DNA from: Kordiimonas aestuarii
GTDB lineage: Bacteria; Pseudomonadota; Alphaproteobacteria; Sphingomonadales; Kordiimonadaceae
Reading direction: 5' to 3'
DNA length: 64,000 nt
NCBI RefSeq assembly: GCF_025574465.1
Contig: NZ_JAOBPP010000014.1
Location: 1 to 64,000 of the forward strand
Shown here: piece by piece, positions 61,047-64,000 of the stretch
How positions within the stretch are numbered: position 1 is the stretch's first letter
How the letters are laid out: each line of letters begins with the position of its first letter
Program-made: the position numbers and the translations under genes
The notes under the pieces: generated by a model
The model's database searches: none
Seen by the model: the letters and a program-made list of their open reading frames with translations, nothing else
What the model was told of the DNA's origin: nothing

Positions 61047-61074
61047 GTGAGGGCACGACGCACCATGCCCTCAC
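61047..61074. other. stem-loop between S9 peptidase and TonB receptor genes
   Basis: GTGAGGGCA (61047-61055) pairs perfectly with TGCCCTCAC (61066-61074). It lies after the stop of the peptidase gene on the minus strand and about 65 bp before the receptor start. There is no T-run on that strand, so it may be a weak terminator or an RNA-stability element. Confidence 0.5.
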
Positions 61075-61088
61075 ATGGATATTATGTC

Positions 61089-63167
61089 TTACTTGTATTT
61101 ATCAAACCATGCGAGAATGTTTTCCACCTTGGCGACAAGGCGTGACGGTTTGCCCGCAATGCCGTGCGGGCTGCCAGGCACCCGTACCATGATGGTGTCG
61201 ATCTTCCGCAGTTTCAGCGCCTGGTAGAATTGCTCGGTTTCCGAGATCGGCGTGCGGCGGTCCGCCTCGCCTGTAATCAGCATGGTGGGCGTGGTCACGT
61301 TGCCCACAAGGCTCAAAGGTGACCGCTTCCAGTAATGCTCCACATTGTCCCACGGCATGCCGGGGAACTGGAACGGGATCTGGCCCAGATAGCTGTCTGC
61401 TGTCAGCACCTTGGAAATCCAGTTGATAACAGGCTTTGCCACCGCAGCCGCACGGAAACGGTCTGTCAGGCCAATGGCATAGGCGCTGGCGATGCCGCCT
61501 GCGCTGCCCCCGGTGATATAAAGCTGCTCACCGTCGGCAATGCCCTGTTCGATCAACGCATCAACGCCGGACATATGGTCGGCAAAGTCATATTCACTGG
61601 AATATTTATTCTGCAGCAGCAGCGCGAACCGTTCACCATAGGACGTGCTGCCCCGGTGGTTATCATAGAACACCACATATCCCTCGGCGGCAAAGCGTTG
61701 CATCTCAGCCGAGAAATGCGGGCCGTAGCTCGCATGCGGGCCACCGTGGATCTCAAGGATGGTTGGATATTTTTTACCAGCCTCATAGCCAGGCGGAGTC
61801 AGGTACCAGCCCTGGATTTCTTCCCCGTCGATGGAAGATTTGTAGATAATCTCATGCAACTCGGCGAGGTTCTTGTGGCCAAGCGCGTCTTCGTTCAGCG
61901 CCGTCAACTGGCGCGGCATCGCCTTGCCGCCCCGTGCCACATACAAGTCTGCCGGGCGCTGTGGTGTGCCCCTGGTGAAGGCGACGGTACCACCGGCAGC
62001 GTCATAGTCCCCGCTGGAATACGGACGGCCAAGCGTCGTACCCCCAAGGCCCGTGGCCACCGTCTGATGCTTGCCGGACAAGCTGACATAACCAACCTGA
62101 TCCACGCCGCGCACGGTCATCTGGTAATAAAGGCCCTTGCCCTTATCGTCCCATTTGGGCGCGCCGAGCGAATTGTCGATATCAGCCGACAGGGTCCTGT
62201 CTTCAGAGCCGTCCAGCTGCATGACATGCAGATAGTCATTGCGGTATGCCAGCTTCTGGTCGTCCATCTTCAGGTAGGCCACCAGCTTGCCGTCGGGCGA
62301 TACAGTGGGGCGGAACTCTGCACCCGGCGCGCTGGTAATCTGCCGCATGCCGCCATCCAGCGTAAAGGCGTACAGGTCCGCCTCGCGGCCCTCATATTCC
62401 CAGTTGTCACTGCGGTTGGCGGAGACAATAATCTCCTTGCTGTCCGGCGTGAAGGAAAGGGGTCCACGGTGGTTATAGTTGCCGTCTGATATCTGCCGCG
62501 CGGTGCCCCCGAGCGCCGGCACTACAAAAATATGGGTGTAGGACGGTTCAAGAATACCGCGCCCATCCGCCTGATAGCGCGCCTTGGTAATATATTTTAC
62601 AGACGGCGACCATTTGGCACCCTTCGGTTTGTGCGGCATCTTCACCTTGAGCGGCTTGTCTTTCTCCGGGATGCTCATGGTAAAGGCGATGGTCTCCCCA
62701 TCCGGGGACCATGTGATGCTTGAGGGCCCGTACTCCAGATTCGTCACCAGCGCGGTTTGCCCGGTGTCCATCCAGCGTACAAAAAGCTGGGTCTTGCCTT
62801 CCTCGTTCGATAGATAGGCAAGGCGCTTGCCGTCCGGCGACCATGCGGGCGCATAATAGGCATGCGTGCCAGACAGAAGCGGCCGGTGGTCACTGCCATC
62901 CGCCGAGACGACCCAGAGGTTGGAGCGCGTGCTGTCTGTCATGATATCGTTGGAGCGGCGCGTATAAACCACCCATTTACCATCTGGCGACACCGCCGGG
63001 CTTGCGGCGTATTCCAATTCGAACACATCGGAGGATTGAAAATGGCTGGATGCTGCCATGGTCGCAGGTGCAGAAGCGTCGGCTTCCTCGTCCTGCGCGG
63101 CCACAGGCACAGTGGCCGTCAGCGCAATCAAGGCGACGCCTGTGCATATATTTTTTACGTTTATCAT
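61089..63167 (-). CDS. S9-family (prolyl oligopeptidase-like) exported peptidase
   Basis: The 692-residue protein starts with a signal peptide (ICTGVALIALTATVPVAAQD). The N-terminal beta-propeller has PD40-like repeats (VSPDGKWVVYTRRS, WSPDGKRLAYLSNEEG, FTPDSKEIIVSANRSD). The C-terminal alpha/beta hydrolase carries Ser in TGGSAGGIAS, Asp in ITGEADRRTP and His in GSPHGIAG. This matches acylaminoacyl-/dipeptidyl-peptidase members of S9. I chose the ATG at 63167, with GGAG 9 bp upstream and a signal peptide right after it. It would cut short peptides in the periplasm before or after receptor-mediated uptake. Confidence 0.92.
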   Translation of the reverse strand: MINVKNICTGVALIALTATVPVAAQDEEADASAPATMAASSHFQSSDVFELEYAASPAVSPDGKWVVYTRRSNDIMTDSTRSNLWVVSADGSDHRPLLSGTHAYYAPAWSPDGKRLAYLSNEEGKTQLFVRWMDTGQTALVTNLEYGPSSITWSPDGETIAFTMSIPEKDKPLKVKMPHKPKGAKWSPSVKYITKARYQADGRGILEPSYTHIFVVPALGGTARQISDGNYNHRGPLSFTPDSKEIIVSANRSDNWEYEGREADLYAFTLDGGMRQITSAPGAEFRPTVSPDGKLVAYLKMDDQKLAYRNDYLHVMQLDGSEDRTLSADIDNSLGAPKWDDKGKGLYYQMTVRGVDQVGYVSLSGKHQTVATGLGGTTLGRPYSSGDYDAAGGTVAFTRGTPQRPADLYVARGGKAMPRQLTALNEDALGHKNLAELHEIIYKSSIDGEEIQGWYLTPPGYEAGKKYPTILEIHGGPHASYGPHFSAEMQRFAAEGYVVFYDNHRGSTSYGERFALLLQNKYSSEYDFADHMSGVDALIEQGIADGEQLYITGGSAGGIASAYAIGLTDRFRAAAVAKPVINWISKVLTADSYLGQIPFQFPGMPWDNVEHYWKRSPLSLVGNVTTPTMLITGEADRRTPISETEQFYQALKLRKIDTIMVRVPGSPHGIAGKPSRLVAKVENILAWFDKYK

Positions 63168-63436
63168 TAAGATAGCTCCCTCACAGTCTTGCTGTCTGCT
63201 GCACGAACCTAAGCCCCCTTTGGTCCGCGCCCCTTTGGTCATGTTGGATAAATCCGCGCGACACTGTGCGACGGAAATGGCCACTGTGCCAAGGCATAAA
63301 ACGGATTTGTGATACACCACCATAACAAAAAGGTTTGATGCACACCATGTAAGGGGGCAAGCGGCTGTCGGTGGTGGTTGGCGGCAGGCGGTTTAGCGCC
63401 TATGCTATGACCCCAACAGGAAGACGAGGAAGCTCT

Positions 63437-64000
63437 ATGACCTTCAAGGATCATTTCTCGCGCGACAGCGCCGCCTACCGCGAAAACCGCCCCAGCTATG
63501 ACATCAATCTTGTGGATATTCTGGCCGCCCCGGTCAAAGGGCGCGACCTTGCGGTTGATGTGGGTTGCGGCAACGGTCAGTTCTCCCGCTTACTGGCCAG
63601 GCGTTTCGACCATGTGATCGCCGCCGACGGCAGCGCAAGCCAGATTGCCGAGTCAGAAGCGCGGCCCAATATCGACTACCGCGTCGCCACCGCCGAAACG
63701 CTGGACCTTAAGCCTGAGTGCGCCGACCTCATCACGGTGGTGCAGGCCGCCCATTGGTTTGACCGCGACACGTTTTACAAGGTGGCTGACAAGGCCCTGA
63801 AGCCCGGCGGTGCATTGGCGCTTGTCGGCTATGGCCTGACCCGCATCAGCCCGGAGATTGATGCCGCGATCGATGATTTTTATGACCGCGGCATCGGCAA
63901 ATACTGGCCGCCCGAACGCGCGCATATGGATAACGCCTATGCGGATTTTGACTTCCCCTACCCTGAAATCACGGTGGACGCCTACACCATGAGCGTCGAA
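63437..64000 (+). CDS. class I SAM-dependent methyltransferase (partial, cut by window end)
   Basis: An open frame from the ATG at 63437 (GAGGA upstream) runs off the window after 188 codons. It begins MTFKDHFSRDSAAYRENRP and has the SAM-binding motif I as AVDVGCGNGQFSRLLA, then VIAADGS, an acidic-loop stretch DLITVVQAAHWFD, and LKPGGALALVGYG. This is the methyltransferase-11 / trans-aconitate methyltransferase-like group. The C-terminus is outside the window, and the acceptor is unknown. Confidence 0.85.
   Translation, partial: MTFKDHFSRDSAAYRENRPSYDINLVDILAAPVKGRDLAVDVGCGNGQFSRLLARRFDHVIAADGSASQIAESEARPNIDYRVATAETLDLKPECADLITVVQAAHWFDRDTFYKVADKALKPGGALALVGYGLTRISPEIDAAIDDFYDRGIGKYWPPERAHMDNAYADFDFPYPEITVDAYTMSVE

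Noticed and set aside
61335..62489. 384-codon open frame opposite the S9 peptidase gene
   Set aside because: Antisense shadow of a gene with a complete catalytic triad.

Overview
The window looks like part of a chromosome from a marine-type alphaproteobacterium, Kordiimonadales- or Sphingomonadales-like. That placement is inferred from the density of TonB-dependent receptors (five), spinster-like MFS carriers, exported hydrolases and moderately high GC; no rRNA or marker gene fixes it. I saw no tRNA, rRNA, CRISPR array or prophage.

Layout. 1-850: an IS5-family element whose transposase is split by a -1 frameshift. 894-1152 and 9938-10200: two copies of a ~260 bp direct repeat with a conserved four-box design and, beside the second copy, a resolvase-like remnant. 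Between the copies are a broken DUF4143 ATPase gene, a tandem-TetR regulator, and a module of TonB receptor, exported cyclase-family hydrolase, MFS carrier and acyl-CoA ligase. 10.6-16.1 kb: another receptor and a large sortilin-like Asp-box propeller protein. 16.2-20.6 kb (minus): S41 protease, response regulator, histidine kinase and exported PD40 propeller protein. 20.8-23.7 kb: gamma-glutamyltransferase converging on an LD-carboxypeptidase. 24.0-33.6 kb: AraC regulator, TonB receptor, acetoacetyl-CoA synthetase, 3-hydroxyacyl-CoA dehydrogenase, MFS carrier and exported carboxylesterase, which is the same logic as the first module built from other enzyme families. 33.9-38.8 kb: SDR, amidohydrolase lipoprotein, small cationic secreted protein, DUF4336 protein and an orphan solute-binding protein.

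The centrepiece is an uninterrupted minus-strand array from 55593 down to 38830. In transcription order it encodes a TonB receptor, a D-aminoacylase-type amidohydrolase, a YkvI-like carrier, a second amidohydrolase, DgcN (DUF1611), DgcA (enolase-superfamily epimerase/racemase), a beta-lactamase-fold serine hydrolase with C-terminal membrane helices, an M19 dipeptidase homologue, two PAF-acetylhydrolase-like alpha/beta hydrolases and a second beta-lactamase-fold membrane hydrolase. A divergent GntR/FCD-like regulator sits at the head. I read this as a D-amino-acid (especially D-glutamate) peptide or acyl-peptide utilisation operon: receptor uptake, periplasmic cleavage and deacylation, inner-membrane import, then D-Glu to L-Glu conversion through N-acetylation. 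Several of the hydrolases lack the textbook metal ligands. The gamma-glutamyltransferase and LD-carboxypeptidase elsewhere fit the same muropeptide/D-peptide theme.

56.8-64 kb: an orphan solute-binding protein, a TylF-like methyltransferase, a TonB receptor, an S9 peptidase and a class I methyltransferase cut by the window end.
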